NCBI RefSeq assembly: GCF_044792555.1
Contig: NZ_CP126239.1
Span: 186,001-250,000 of the forward strand
DNA: 64,000 nt
Reading direction: 5' to 3'
Source of the DNA: Alicycliphilus denitrificans_A
Lineage (GTDB): Bacteria; Pseudomonadota; Gammaproteobacteria; Burkholderiales; Burkholderiaceae_C
A model generated the notes under the pieces. That model ran no database searches. It worked only from the letters and a program-made list of their open reading frames with translations, and was not told the DNA's origin. How positions within the stretch are numbered: position 1 is the stretch's first letter; each line of letters begins with the position of its first letter. Positions 16,746 to 25,483 of this stretch are shown in pieces. Position numbers and translations under genes: made by a program.

Positions 16746-18555
16746 GTCCCCTCGTTTTCAGTGCAATAACTGGCGGTACGCAAACCCAGCACTGGCGCGG
16801 GGGTGGTGTTGGTAGATCGTTGATTCTGTTGGCTTTCCTGTTCACCTTCAAATCCGGGATTCGTGGCGTCAAACCGTGATCGGTTTCATCCGTTGGTGCC
16901 AGTTATCGGTGCTCCCTGCCGCGAGGGCAGGATTTGGTCGGCATAACGGTCAACCGGGAAGCGAAACACACCCCGCAAGTTGATGCTCTCCAGCCTGGTG
17001 GGCGCAATCTTCCCGATCAGTTCCGGTGGAATGACCTGGCGGCGGTTCGACCAGCGATCCAGGACCGCCTGCATCTGTGAGGTATTCCACGCCATCACGA
17101 TGTTGGCCATCAGGCTCAACGCATCGGCCACAGCCTGCATTTCATCGACACGTTTGGCCTGCGCCGGGCTGATCCGGCCGGTATAAATGGCGCGCTTGAG
17201 GGCGTTAACAGCCTCGCCCCGATTGAGCACCCGGCGCAACTCGTTCCTGAAAGCGTCCTTGACAAAGTAGTCAGCCAAAAACGCCGTACGCAGCAACCGC
17301 CCCAATTGCACGCCAGCCTCATAGATTGGATCGCCCTGGGCGGCAGAACCGAACCGCGCAAGAGCTGCCACCGCACTGGCATGTCCGCTCATGACCGAGG
17401 CTGCCAGGTGCACCAGACTATCCCAATGCTTTTCGATCAAAGCGACGTCGACATTGGCTTCGCACACCGCAGCGATTTCTGCGGGCACTTTGGTGCCGCG
17501 TGGCACAAAGAGGTGGCGCTGTTTGAGTTCCTTCAACCGCGGGCAAAGATCAAAACCAAGCAAACGGGCATGTGACATGGCAAAGTCGGTGTAGCCATGG
17601 GTATCCACAGCAAGCTGGCTGGTCTCCAGCTTTTCTTGGCGGATGACACCTTCAATGGCCACGCCCGCCTGGCGCTCATTGAGCACAAAGGGCTGCGCAT
17701 GGAAGATGCCCCACCGGTCTTTTACATGGGAGTAGATTCCAATGGAAGGTGTGTTGCGCCGAGGATCAAGCCGGGCTTGCCACACCCGTTTGGTGGTCTC
17801 CATGCTCATCATGTCAGAAGATGCCAAATCGGACCGCCCCCAGGTGGCGGCAATCGGGTGTCGCTGCATGAATTCCAGCACAGCCTGGCAGGCCTGGCTC
17901 AGACGCCGTTCGTCCCGCGCCCAGCGCATGGCCTGGCGAATGCTGGTGGCAGACAATTGCGGAATCATGCGCGCGCATTCGACCGCAGTCAGACTGGTGC
18001 CGTGGGCCATGATGCCGGCATAGACCATCAGCAGCTCGTCGGTAGAGCGCGGCTCACGTCCGAGCATGATCCAGCTAAAGCGCACCTGGGCGTCAACGGC
18101 CAGAATCACTTCCGGCAATTGAACCTCACCGATGCGGTGATCCAAAGCCGCGCGCAGCTTGGTCACTTCTGGGTCTTCGTCCTCTGCGGGCAATGGCGAC
18201 AAATGGAGTTCATCATCCACGCGCAGTACGCCACTGCGGGCTGCAGCGGCCACCGCATCGACACCGGCAGTTACTCTGGCCAGCAAAGGCTTCAAGAAAG
18301 TGGCAGCCTTGCTGGGTAACGATAGACGGGCATAGTGTTTCTTGGACTCTGCCTGCCAACGCTCGTCCGTGAAGAACAAGCGCGCACGACCCCGAAAGCT
18401 CAGGCTGTGCTCAATCCAGACCGAGCCATTGCGCACCGCGCGGCGCAGGGCAAACAGGGTGGCCACCTCCAACGCCTGAAACGCCCGTTCCCGGTCTGGG
18501 CTGGAGATCGAAACCTGCCAGATCATTCCCAGACTTGGTGCCACCACTTCAAGAG
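16744..18555 (-). mobile_element. IS1071 copy 1, truncated
   Basis: Starts with the terminal repeat GGGGTCCCCTCGTTTTCAGT at 16744 and contains the 3' half of tnpA. Homology to the other IS1071 copies stops at 18555. The terminal about 170 bp (16744-16915) differs from copy 3 at many positions, whereas the interior appears identical, so this copy is a mosaic with a related element. Confidence 0.88.
16886..18555 (-). pseudogene. tnpA: IS1071 transposase, C-terminal part
   Basis: About 555 codons matching the last 57 percent of the complete copy at 58413-61328 (for example SFRGRARLFFTDERW, SSDMMSMETTKRVWQARLDP, AVDTHGYTDFAMSHARLLG). The catalytic core is present but the N-terminal DNA-binding part is missing. 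The last residues differ from copy 3 (SRQGAPITGTNG versus SRPNASITGTNG). Not functional. Confidence 0.9.
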
Positions 18556-18594
18556 GGTCGGCAGGGATTCATGTAAAACCCAGCAGAAACAGGC

Positions 18595-19077
18595 TTAAGT
18601 GCCTGTCCCCGTTGACTTTTTCGACTCTCTCTTCCCTGGACGACCGGCCTCTTCAACCGGGTTCGCAACCAAATTAGGGCCAGTCGCCGGCGTACTGAAG
18701 CGCTCAAGCATGCTGGCCACGACCTGCTCCTGGGCCGTGACGGATGACCTGGCCGTCGCCAGCGCCAGTTCCAGCTGTTGTTTGGCGGAAAGCAGCTCGT
18801 CGACCTTGGCCTGCAACTGCTCTTTGGAAGTGCTGAGCTGCTGGACGGCCGCGTCCTGCTCAACCAGGCGCCGGCCCAATTCCTCGGAGCGCCTTTGCGC
18901 AAACCCCAGTTCATCCTTGAGCGGCCGCAGGCCTCGCACCTCTTCCTGAGCCTGGTGCAGATCGCCCTGGGCGCGCGACAAATCGCCCAGGAGGCGTGCG
19001 TTTTCCTGAAGGGTATGGACGGCTTCCTGCTGCTTGGTGGCCAAGGTCTCGTTCACGGTGCGCAACTCGGCCTGCAG
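18595..19077 (-). pseudogene. tnpT C-terminal fragment (coiled coil)
   Basis: A coiled-coil stretch (RTVNETLATKQQEAVHTLQEN, ELGRRLVEQDAAVQQLSTSKEQ) ending PVEEAGRPGKRESKKSTG. It resembles the C-terminal half of the intact TnpT at 20117-21103 in composition and heptad pattern. The frame is open up to 19077, where the transposon end GGGGTAGTC begins and removes the N-terminal KfrA-type domain. A stem-loop (ACAGGC/GCCTGT) follows the stop. Confidence 0.65.
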
Positions 19078-19132
19078 GGGGTAGTCTCACTCTTGCTGTC
19101 GATATTTACTCTGCGGATAAAGGGTTAACCCC
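19078..19132 (+). repeat. Left terminal inverted repeat of large transposon
   Basis: Begins GGGGTAGTCTCACTCTTGCT. It aligns to the complement of 42601-42655 with 39 of 55 matches, including TTTAC, CTGCG and AGGGT.AACCC. Confidence 0.7.
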
Positions 19133-19165
19133 TAGCCTATTTTGCGGCTTTGGGCTTCGTTTGAC

Positions 19166-19201
19166 GGGGTGCTCGTCCTTTCGGTGCAAATTGACACGCT
19201 C
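19166..19201 (+). repeat. Internal transposon end, IS1071-like type
   Basis: GGGGTGCTCGTCCTTTCGGT followed by GCAAATTGACACGC. It resembles the IS1071 terminus (GGGGTCTCCTCGTTTTCAGT) and recurs at 19537 in the same orientation. A third, decayed copy lacking the GGGG lies near 19630 (GTCCTCTCGGTGCAATGACA). These appear to be stranded ends of related elements. Confidence 0.55.
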
Positions 19202-19536
19202 AAGGACTTCGGCGGCCAGCACTTGCGCGCGGGCTTCCTCGCGAAGTTGCACCAGCGCCTCCTGCGCTACAGCCTGGGCTCGCTGCCACAGGGCGCCCAC
19301 CATCTCGCCGGCCGCCTCGCGCAGCGGCTCCGGCAGATCGGGGTGTTCGATCCGGATGCGGCTTTTCTCACGCAGGGTTTCCCAGAACTTGGTTAGCGCC
19401 TCCGCCGGCGCGCTCATGCTGCCCTTGCGCACCAGCTGGTACAGCTTGTTGGCCGTGGGCGTGATCCCGTGCCGGAAAAACAGCAGCACGCACACCTCGC
19501 GGTACAGCTCCTGGGTGTCTGGATACTGGGCACGCA
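19200..19536 (-). pseudogene. tnpT N-terminal fragment (KfrA-type domain)
   Basis: Encodes CVLLFFRHGITPTANKLYQL, LRIEHPDLPEPLREAAGEMV-like sequence and QREEARAQVLAAEVLER-like sequence, highly similar to residues about 35-150 of the intact TnpT at 20117-21103. Both ends coincide with IS1071-like GGGGT termini (19166 and 19537), so the fragment was cut on both sides. Not functional. Confidence 0.8.
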
Positions 19537-19574
19537 GGGGTGATCGTCCTTTGCGTGCAGATTGACGCGCTTGG
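19537..19574 (+). repeat. Internal transposon end, IS1071-like type
   Basis: GGGGTGATCGTCCTTTGCGT followed by GCAGATTGACGCGC, the same sequence type and orientation as 19166-19201. It truncates the tnpT fragment on its left. Confidence 0.55.
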
Positions 19575-19700
19575 CTAAAAAATCCCCTTCAAAATCAGAC
19601 ACTTGGGATATAGGAGATTTCCAGAGTCGCGTCCTCTCGGTGCAATGACACGGTGCAATCCAAGGAAGCCGCCTCCGGGCGCGGAGGACGGTCCTGCTGT

Positions 19701-19762
19701 CCGTTTATCCTGAATTAGTCGATCCGGATAATTATCAGTTCTGGATAATTCAGGCTAAACGG
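19701..19762 (-). terminator. Large hairpin after the PTH2-like gene
   Basis: CCGTTTATCCTGAATTA (19701-19717) and TAATTCAGGCTAAACGG (19746-19762) pair with one mismatch around a 28-base loop. The right arm overlaps the end of the PTH2-like gene. It may act as a transcription end for the tnpT operon, but no clean U tract follows. A recombination site is an alternative. Confidence 0.4.
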
Positions 19763-20072
19763 CCGGCGGTTCGCGGTACAGCCTCAGGAACTTGAACATC
19801 TTGGGCCATTCAGGCCGCGGTTTGAACACGATCGCGACCTCCTGGTCTCCGAGTGCCGATTCGGTGAGCACGACGTGATCGGCCACCTGCTTGGCGTTCT
19901 CGAACTCCTTGGCGTTGACCTTGCAGACCGCCTTGAAGAACGGCCCTTGCAGCCATTCGCGCACCTCTGGCTCGTCCTGAAACTTCAGGTAGCCGGCAAG
20001 CGAGGCGTGCGCGACCGCCACCATGGCAAATCCCAGCGGGATGTCGTCGCGAACGAGGATGTACATCTTCAT
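19755..20072 (-). CDS. Peptidyl-tRNA hydrolase 2-like small protein
   Basis: 105 residues. The start KMYILVRDDIPLGFAMVAVAHASLA resembles the PTH2/DUF2000 fold (strand, Gly-rich turn, helix with AHAS), followed by KAVCKVNAKEFENAKQVADH and VVLTESALGDQEVAIVFKP. PTH2 enzymes release tRNA from stalled peptidyl-tRNA, but whether this one does is unknown. It lies 44 bp after tnpT on the same strand and probably shares its transcript, so it may be a passenger of the resolution module. Confidence 0.55.
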   Translation of the reverse strand: MKMYILVRDDIPLGFAMVAVAHASLAGYLKFQDEPEVREWLQGPFFKAVCKVNAKEFENAKQVADHVVLTESALGDQEVAIVFKPRPEWPKMFKFLRLYREPPAV

Positions 20073-20116
20073 TTCCCGATTCTGCGCGAGCGGCGTCGAT
20101 GAATGGTCGGCAACCC

Positions 20117-21103
20117 TCAGGGCGCGCGAGACGGTTTGGTGGCCCCGCCCTTCGCTGCACGGACGCCGGACACTCGCTTGCCGCCAACCGCTTCCAGGCG
20201 CAGCCGTGTCGCCTGGAGCTCCTGGCTCAGTTGATCCCGCTGTTCTAGCAGCTGGGCGGCCCGGCCCTCCAACTCGCCGCTGCGCTGGTGCAGCGCTTCG
20301 ATTTGCTGCTGCCGCTGGAGGGTGGCCTCGCGGTGCGCCTGCGCCTGGCTGGCCAGGTCGCGCCGGGCTTGCTCAACTTCCTTCTGCAGCTTGGCAGCGT
20401 TGCCGCGTTCGCGATCGACGTCCAGTAGTGCGCGTCGGACTTCGGCCCCATGGCGCTCGTCGGCCGCTGCCGCCGCGGCGCGCTGCTGCTCGAGTTCTCC
20501 GGTGAAGCGTTCCTGAGCGGCGCTCAGCGCCGCCTGAAGTTCCTGCCGCTGACCGGCGCCGGCATCCAACTGGCGCTGCAATGCTGCAACCTCGCCCTGC
20601 GCGCGGCCCAGCTCGCTTTGCAGCGATGTCACCCGCTCTTGGTTCGCGCGCAGGGCGTCTCTCACCATGCCGAGAGACGCATCCGCGGCATCTGCGCGTG
20701 CGCTGGCGGACTGGGCCAGTCCATCGGCTGCGACGACGGCCGCGCGCGCCTCCTCGCGCAGCTGCGCAAGGGTGTCCTGAGCCTCGGCTTGGGCACGCTG
20801 CCACAGCTGCCCCACCATTTCGCCGGCTGCGTCTCGAAGGGATTGCGGCAGATCAGGGTGCTCGATGCGAAGGCGGCTTTTCTCGCGCAGCGTTTCCCAG
20901 AACTTGGCCAGCGCCTCGGCCGGCGCGCTCATGCTGCCCTTGCGCACCAACTGGTACAGCTTGTTGGCCGTGGGCGTGAGGCCGTAGCGGAAGAACAGCA
21001 GCACGCACACCTCTCGGTACAGGTCCTGCGTATCGGGGTGCTGCGCACGCAGGGCCTCGATTTCGGCCTGCATCCGGGCCTCAGTCGCGGGTAGAGTGTC
21101 CAT
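20117..21103 (-). CDS. tnpT: TnpT-like cointegrate resolution protein
   Basis: About 328 residues. Residues 1-110 form a KfrA-type N-terminal DNA-binding domain (QDLYREVCVLLFFRYGLTPT, ANKLYQLVRKGSMSAPAEAL). The rest is a long alanine- and glutamine-rich coiled coil (residues about 115-305) with a basic tail. It is divergent from the tnpS recombinase gene, with 138 bp between the starts. This is the arrangement of Tn4651/Tn5041-type transposons, where TnpS recombines the rst site and TnpT stimulates it. The start is taken at MDTLPATEARMQ, preceded by AAAGGGG; an ATG at 21121 is possible. Plasmid KfrA is the alternative reading. Confidence 0.8.
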   Translation of the reverse strand: MDTLPATEARMQAEIEALRAQHPDTQDLYREVCVLLFFRYGLTPTANKLYQLVRKGSMSAPAEALAKFWETLREKSRLRIEHPDLPQSLRDAAGEMVGQLWQRAQAEAQDTLAQLREEARAAVVAADGLAQSASARADAADASLGMVRDALRANQERVTSLQSELGRAQGEVAALQRQLDAGAGQRQELQAALSAAQERFTGELEQQRAAAAAADERHGAEVRRALLDVDRERGNAAKLQKEVEQARRDLASQAQAHREATLQRQQQIEALHQRSGELEGRAAQLLEQRDQLSQELQATRLRLEAVGGKRVSGVRAAKGGATKPSRAP

Positions 21104-21241
21104 GGGTGCTGCCCCTTTCATGAATGAAGAAAATAATACAACGTAATACGTTGGATAATTTCCTATTTTTACAGGTCTATGGACATAATCAATCTAATGT
21201 CCATAATATTGGCTCATGCCTATATTCGCGCGTAGCTCGTC
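21104..21241. other. Resolution site region between tnpT and tnpS
   Basis: AT-rich divergent intergenic region. It contains the inverted repeat ATGGACAT-(N)-ATGTCCAT at about 21179-21205 and a second palindrome CAACGTAATACGTTG at about 21140-21154. In Tn4651-type transposons the crossover site lies between the two divergent genes, so these are candidate TnpS and TnpT binding sites and also hold both promoters. Confidence 0.6.
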
Positions 21242-22411
21242 ATGAATACCCTCGTCCGCTTGGATGAATTAGCCGTTCCCACCCACCTCGACGGTAGCCA
21301 GGGCCGCAATCGGGCGACTTCGCGATCCCAGTTGGCCGCCGGCGATGATCGGTCCGCCGTGCTGGCATGGTTGGCCCGCTATGTCGATTCGCCCGCCACG
21401 CTGGCCAGCTACCGCAAGGAAGCCGAGCGCCTCCTGCTGTGGTGCACCCTGCAGCACGGCGTCGCGCTGTCCGATCTCTCGCATGAAGATTTACTCGTCT
21501 ATCAGCGCTTCCTCAACGATCCCCAGCCTGCCGAGCGCTGGGTGATGCAGCCGGGCCAAAAGCCCGGGCGGGATTCTGCGCGATGGCGGCCGTTTGCGGG
21601 ACCGTTGGGCCCGTCAAGCCAGCGCCAAGCGCTGTCAATTCTCAATGCGATGTTTTCCTGGCTGGTGGAGGCGGGGTACCTCGCTGGCAATCCGTTGGCC
21701 TTGAGTCGCCGCAAGCGCAGGATGGCAGCGCCACGTGTGAGTCGGTTCCTGCCGGTGGAGCATTGGGAGGTCGTCAAGGCGACTATTGAGGCAATGCCGG
21801 TGGTTAGCGAACGCGAGAAGCTGCATGCCTCGCGCTGCAGATGGCTGTTTTCACTGCTGTATATCGGTGGCTTGCGTGTTTCGGAGATTTGCAGCGCGAC
21901 CATGGGTGGATTTTTCAGCCGGCGCAGCACCGACGCGCGCGAGCGTTGGTGGCTGGAGATCACAGGCAAGGGAGGCAAGACGCGTTTGGTGCCCGCAACC
22001 GGCGAGCTGATGACCGAACTGATGCGATACCGCAATGTCCAAGGGCTGAGCATGCTTCCCTTGGAGGGAGAGAACACGCCGCTGGTAATACCCCTCATCG
22101 GTCCCAACAAACCAATGGCGCGCAGCGCCATTCACGAGATCGTCAAGGCCGTCTTCCGGGAGAGCGCGGGCCGACTGCGTCAGCGAGGTCCTGAGCTTGA
22201 CGCGGCCGCAGCGCACCTTGAGCAGGCATCCACCCACTGGATGCGCCACACTGCAGGAAGCCACTTGAGCGAAAAGGCCGACCTGAAAGTGGTCCGAGAT
22301 AACTTGGGCCATGCAAACATCAGTACGACAAGCATCTACCTGCATTCAGAGGACGATGTCCGGCATGACGCTACTTCAGCGGGGCACAGCGTTGGATGGC
22401 GGTCGTCATAG
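21242..22411 (+). CDS. tnpS: TnpS-like tyrosine recombinase
   Basis: 389 residues. It has an N-terminal core-binding domain (SPATLASYRKEAERLLLWC) and a catalytic domain with Arg I (YIGGLRVSEICSA), Lys (ITGKGGKTRLVPATGEL), HxxR (THWMRHTAGSHLSEKAD) and His/Tyr (NLGHANISTTSIYLH). All catalytic residues are present. It is divergent from tnpT across a short palindrome-rich gap, as in Tn4651-family cointegrate resolution modules. Its last codons (from 22360) form one arm of a 23-bp inverted repeat recurring at 22656, so the C-terminus may be rearranged. Confidence 0.85.
   Translation: MNTLVRLDELAVPTHLDGSQGRNRATSRSQLAAGDDRSAVLAWLARYVDSPATLASYRKEAERLLLWCTLQHGVALSDLSHEDLLVYQRFLNDPQPAERWVMQPGQKPGRDSARWRPFAGPLGPSSQRQALSILNAMFSWLVEAGYLAGNPLALSRRKRRMAAPRVSRFLPVEHWEVVKATIEAMPVVSEREKLHASRCRWLFSLLYIGGLRVSEICSATMGGFFSRRSTDARERWWLEITGKGGKTRLVPATGELMTELMRYRNVQGLSMLPLEGENTPLVIPLIGPNKPMARSAIHEIVKAVFRESAGRLRQRGPELDAAAAHLEQASTHWMRHTAGSHLSEKADLKVVRDNLGHANISTTSIYLHSEDDVRHDATSAGHSVGWRSS
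22360..22382 (+). repeat. Left arm of 23-bp perfect inverted repeat
   Basis: CCGGCATGACGCTACTTCAG plus CGG, matched exactly in inverse orientation at 22656-22678. The arm lies within the 3' end of tnpS and encloses an IS110 remnant. Confidence 0.8.
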
Positions 22412-22572
22412 CTCCACTCGGTCTCTAAAAAGCGAAAGTTCTGGGCAGAACAACGAAGACCGAAAGCAACAATTTGCAAGGCAAACCGTATCAGTTTACT
22501 GAGATGGACCCGACGCCTCCCTTCGGGGGAAACTGAGCGTCTCATCAACCGTTATTGCATGGAGGGTCTACC

Positions 22573-22662
22573 ATGGAAATCGATACTCTGGGCATCGACT
22601 TGGCCAAGCGGGTGTTTCAACTTCACGGTGCCGATCGTCGCGGCCAGGCAGTGCACCGCTGA
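22573..22662 (+). pseudogene. IS110-family transposase remnant (N-terminus)
   Basis: About 29 codons from ATG 22573 with GGAGG upstream: MEIDTLGIDLAKRVFQLHGA, then DRRGQAVHR. The D in GIDLAK is the first acidic residue of the DEDD catalytic domain of IS110/IS1111 transposases. The frame ends at the right arm of the 23-bp inverted repeat. Confidence 0.85.
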
Positions 22663-22678
22663 AGTAGCGTCATGCCGG
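22656..22678 (-). repeat. Right arm of 23-bp perfect inverted repeat
   Basis: Exact complement of 22360-22382. It joins the IS110 remnant to the end of the ABC importer genes. Confidence 0.8.
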
Positions 22679-22731
22679 GTATCACTGCGCCACGAAAGAG
22701 CTGCGGCTCGATCACGCAGTCAAAGTCCGGT

Positions 22732-23529
22732 TTAGCAGCCCTTGAGACCACCTGTAAGCGGCGTGACCCGTGGCCTGGCGCTGACGGGATCGGTGTCGAC
22801 ATGGCAGGCCAGGCCGAAAATCGCCTGCATCATCGCAGCGGTCATCACCCGTTGTGGTGGTCCCTGGTCATAAATACGCCCATCAGGGCTCAGTGCCACC
22901 ATCACGTCCGCGTAACGGGCGGCTTGGTTGAGATCATGCAGCACCGCCACGAGTGTTCGCCCCTGCAGCCGCAATCCGGCCAACAGCTCCATCAGCTCGT
23001 GCTGGTGGTTGATGTCCAGGAAGGTTGTTGGCTCGTCCAGTAACACGATGGGTGTCTCCTGCGCAAGCACCATCGCCAGCCACGCGCGTTGACGCTGACC
23101 GCCGGATAACTCATGCAGCGGACGCTCGGCCAATTCCGCCACACCCGTGTGCGTCATCGCCTGCGCCACAGCCGATCGGTCTTCGGGGCCCGCGCGTCCC
23201 CACCACGACTGATAGGGCGCGCGCCCGTAGTGCACCAGCTCTTCTACGGTGAGTCCTTCCGGCGATTCCGCTCCCTGCGGCAACAGCGCAACCTGCCGCG
23301 ACACCGTCCGGGGGGAGATGCCCGCCAGGTCGCGTCCGTCCAGCAGTACCTTGCCTTGCCTTGGCACGAGCAGCCGCAGCAGGGTCTTGAGCAGCGTGGA
23401 CTTGCCGCAGCCGTTGGGACCTACGATAGCGGTAAAAGCACCCTCTGCGATCGCCAGAGTGATTTCGTCCAGTACGCGCCTTGAGCCGTAATCCAGTGTC
23501 AGGCGCTCGACACATAGCCTTGCTTTCAT
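22732..23529 (-). CDS. pvuE: Ferric-siderophore ABC importer, ATP-binding subunit
   Basis: 265 residues, FecE/FhuC type. Walker A VGPNGCGKSTL (residues about 35-45), signature LSGGQRQRAWLAM, Walker B TPIVLLDEPTTFLD and switch His in AVLHDLNQA are all present. The ATG at 23529 overlaps the stop of the permease gene (ATGA). It is the last gene of the minus-strand iron operon and supplies energy to the two membrane permeases. Named after the pvuBCDE vibrioferrin importer because of its place behind a vibrioferrin-type biosynthetic set; by sequence alone it is a general Fe-siderophore ATPase. Confidence 0.88.
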   Translation of the reverse strand: MKARLCVERLTLDYGSRRVLDEITLAIAEGAFTAIVGPNGCGKSTLLKTLLRLLVPRQGKVLLDGRDLAGISPRTVSRQVALLPQGAESPEGLTVEELVHYGRAPYQSWWGRAGPEDRSAVAQAMTHTGVAELAERPLHELSGGQRQRAWLAMVLAQETPIVLLDEPTTFLDINHQHELMELLAGLRLQGRTLVAVLHDLNQAARYADVMVALSPDGRIYDQGPPQRVMTAAMMQAIFGLACHVDTDPVSARPRVTPLTGGLKGC

Positions 23530-24515
23530 ATCACTCCCCGGTAGCGCGACAACAGGTAAAGGAAATACGGCGCGCCCAGAAGCGCCGTCATGATGCCGGC
23601 CGGCACCTCCAGTGGCGACAGCAGGCTGCGGCCCAGCGTATCGGCAACCAGGAGCAGCAAGCCGCCAAGCAACGCTGACAACGGCAGTAGCCGGCGGTGA
23701 TCGGCACCGACCAGCAAGCGCGCCAAGTGCGGTGCCAGCAGCCCGATGAAAGCTACAGTGCCCGCAACGGCCACCGCGCCGCTGGCCAGCAGCACTGCCA
23801 GCAGCAGGGCCTGCCTGCGGGTACTGTTGACGGACACGCCCAGCGCCTGTGCTGCTGCGTCTCCCAGCGCCAGCAGATTGAGTCGCTGGGCGAGCAACAG
23901 CGACGCCGGCAACAGCGGGACCAGCGGCAATGCCAGCATCAGATGGTCCCAATTGCGCCCCCACAGCGAGCCACGAAGCCAAATAACCGCCAGGGCTACC
24001 CGGTCTGCCTGGGCGCTAGCCAGGTAGTCGATTCCCGCTGCGAACAGTTGCGTCACCGCGACGCCAACCAGCGCCAAATGCATGGGGCTGACACCGCCGC
24101 GCCACGCCAGCCGGTATACCAGCAGCGCTGCGGCTAGGCCACCGGCGAACGCCGACAGCGGCAGGGTCCACAGAGGCATGTCGCCGAGCACCAGCACCAC
24201 GAAGGCTGCGGCCAGGCCGGCACCGCTGGTGACGCCGATCACGTCCGGCGCAGCCAGCGGATTGCGTGTCACCCCTTGCACCAGTGCGCCAGAGACGGCC
24301 AGCGCGGCACCGACTGGCCATGCCAGCAGGGTGCGCGGCAATCGCAGCTGCAGCACCAGATGGCTGTAGGGACTGGTGTCGGACCAGGCGGCATGCCAGG
24401 TGTCGTGCAGTGTCAGCGGGACCGCACCGACAGCCAGCGATAGCAGCGTCAGCAACACCAGGCCCGGCAAGGCGATAGCCAGCAGCAGCGGGGCATGGGT
24501 GGAGCTTGCTTTCAT
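23526..24515 (-). CDS. pvuD: Ferric-siderophore ABC importer, permease 2
   Basis: 329 residues with eight to ten hydrophobic helices, FecCD/BtuC family. Family sequences include GAALAVSGALVQGVTRNPLAAP, then DVIGVTSGAGLAA, and the ATPase-docking loop LGVSVNSTRRQALLL followed by GTVAFIGLLAPHLARLLVG. The start at 24515 overlaps the stop of the preceding permease. It forms the inner-membrane channel with the neighbouring permease. Confidence 0.9.
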   Translation of the reverse strand: MKASSTHAPLLLAIALPGLVLLTLLSLAVGAVPLTLHDTWHAAWSDTSPYSHLVLQLRLPRTLLAWPVGAALAVSGALVQGVTRNPLAAPDVIGVTSGAGLAAAFVVLVLGDMPLWTLPLSAFAGGLAAALLVYRLAWRGGVSPMHLALVGVAVTQLFAAGIDYLASAQADRVALAVIWLRGSLWGRNWDHLMLALPLVPLLPASLLLAQRLNLLALGDAAAQALGVSVNSTRRQALLLAVLLASGAVAVAGTVAFIGLLAPHLARLLVGADHRRLLPLSALLGGLLLLVADTLGRSLLSPLEVPAGIMTALLGAPYFLYLLSRYRGVI

Positions 24516-25483
24516 CGCCGCTGCTTCCAGGTCAGGTAGAGAAAAAACGGAGCGCCGATCAGGGCGGTGACGATGCCCACCGGCGACTCGAAGGGGTAGT
24601 TGACCAAGCGAGACAGCGCGTCGGACAGCAGCATCAGCACACCGCCCAGCAGACCGGCCAGTGGCAGCACCAGTCGGTAGTCCTGCCGCCCAAGCAATGC
24701 GCGCGCCGTGTGCGGCACGATCAGGCAGACGAACGGAATGGCGCCTACATAGGTGACGACAGCGCCGGCCACCACCACGACCAGCAGCGCGCACAGTACG
24801 CTCACCGTGCGGGTCTTCAGGCCCAGGGCGTGAGCGGCTTCATCGCCCAATTGCAGCAAATTGAGCGGGTGGGCGAGCAACAGCGCGCCCAGGGTGGCGC
24901 CAAGAACCCACGGCCATAGCCCGGCGACCTGTTGCCAGGTCATGCCGTCCACCGAGCCGGCCATGAAGGCGACGATGCTGACGCCCAGCTCGTCGTTGAG
25001 CATCACCGCGCCGTCAGTCATCGCCGCAAGCAGCGACGACAACGCCACACCGGACAGCACCAGTCGCACCCCGCTGGCCCGGCCGCGGTGCAGGCCGGAA
25101 AGTAACATCACCAGTGCGCCGGACAGCGTTGCGCCGGCGCAGGCCATCGCCAACGTCGGCAATTGCCAGCGCTGCAGCACGCCCAGCGACAGCGCAACGA
25201 ACAGTCCCGCGCCCTGGTTGATGCCCAGCACGTGGGGGGAAGCCAGCGCGTTGCGGGTCACGGCCTGGAGCAGACTGCCCGCCATCCCCAGCCCCACGCC
25301 CACCAACGCGCAGGCCAACATGCGGGGCAGGCGGACGTCGCGCACGATCAGCGCCGACATGTCGTCGCCCCGCCACAGCCCTGACAGCATCAGGGGGTGC
25401 TCGGAAAACGCCAGCAGCGACAGCCAGGCCGCCAGCAACAGCGCCAGCAGCGTCAGCGAATAGACCAGCAGCGCTCGCGTCAT
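24512..25483 (-). CDS. pvuC: Ferric-siderophore ABC importer, permease 1
   Basis: 323 residues of the FecCD family. It shows LACALVGVGLGMAGSLLQAV, TRNALASPHVLGINQGAG and GAIPFVCLIVPHTARALLG, the conserved cytoplasmic and helix segments of the family. It overlaps fecB-like pvuB upstream and pvuD downstream by four bases each. About nine transmembrane helices. Its partner in the channel is the next gene. Confidence 0.9.
   Translation of the reverse strand: MTRALLVYSLTLLALLLAAWLSLLAFSEHPLMLSGLWRGDDMSALIVRDVRLPRMLACALVGVGLGMAGSLLQAVTRNALASPHVLGINQGAGLFVALSLGVLQRWQLPTLAMACAGATLSGALVMLLSGLHRGRASGVRLVLSGVALSSLLAAMTDGAVMLNDELGVSIVAFMAGSVDGMTWQQVAGLWPWVLGATLGALLLAHPLNLLQLGDEAAHALGLKTRTVSVLCALLVVVVAGAVVTYVGAIPFVCLIVPHTARALLGRQDYRLVLPLAGLLGGVLMLLSDALSRLVNYPFESPVGIVTALIGAPFFLYLTWKQRR

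Noticed and set aside
20117..21103. KfrA of the IncP-1 backbone
   Set aside because: Shares the KfrA N-terminal domain, but the divergent tyrosine recombinase and palindromic gap indicate the TnpT/TnpS pair of a transposon.
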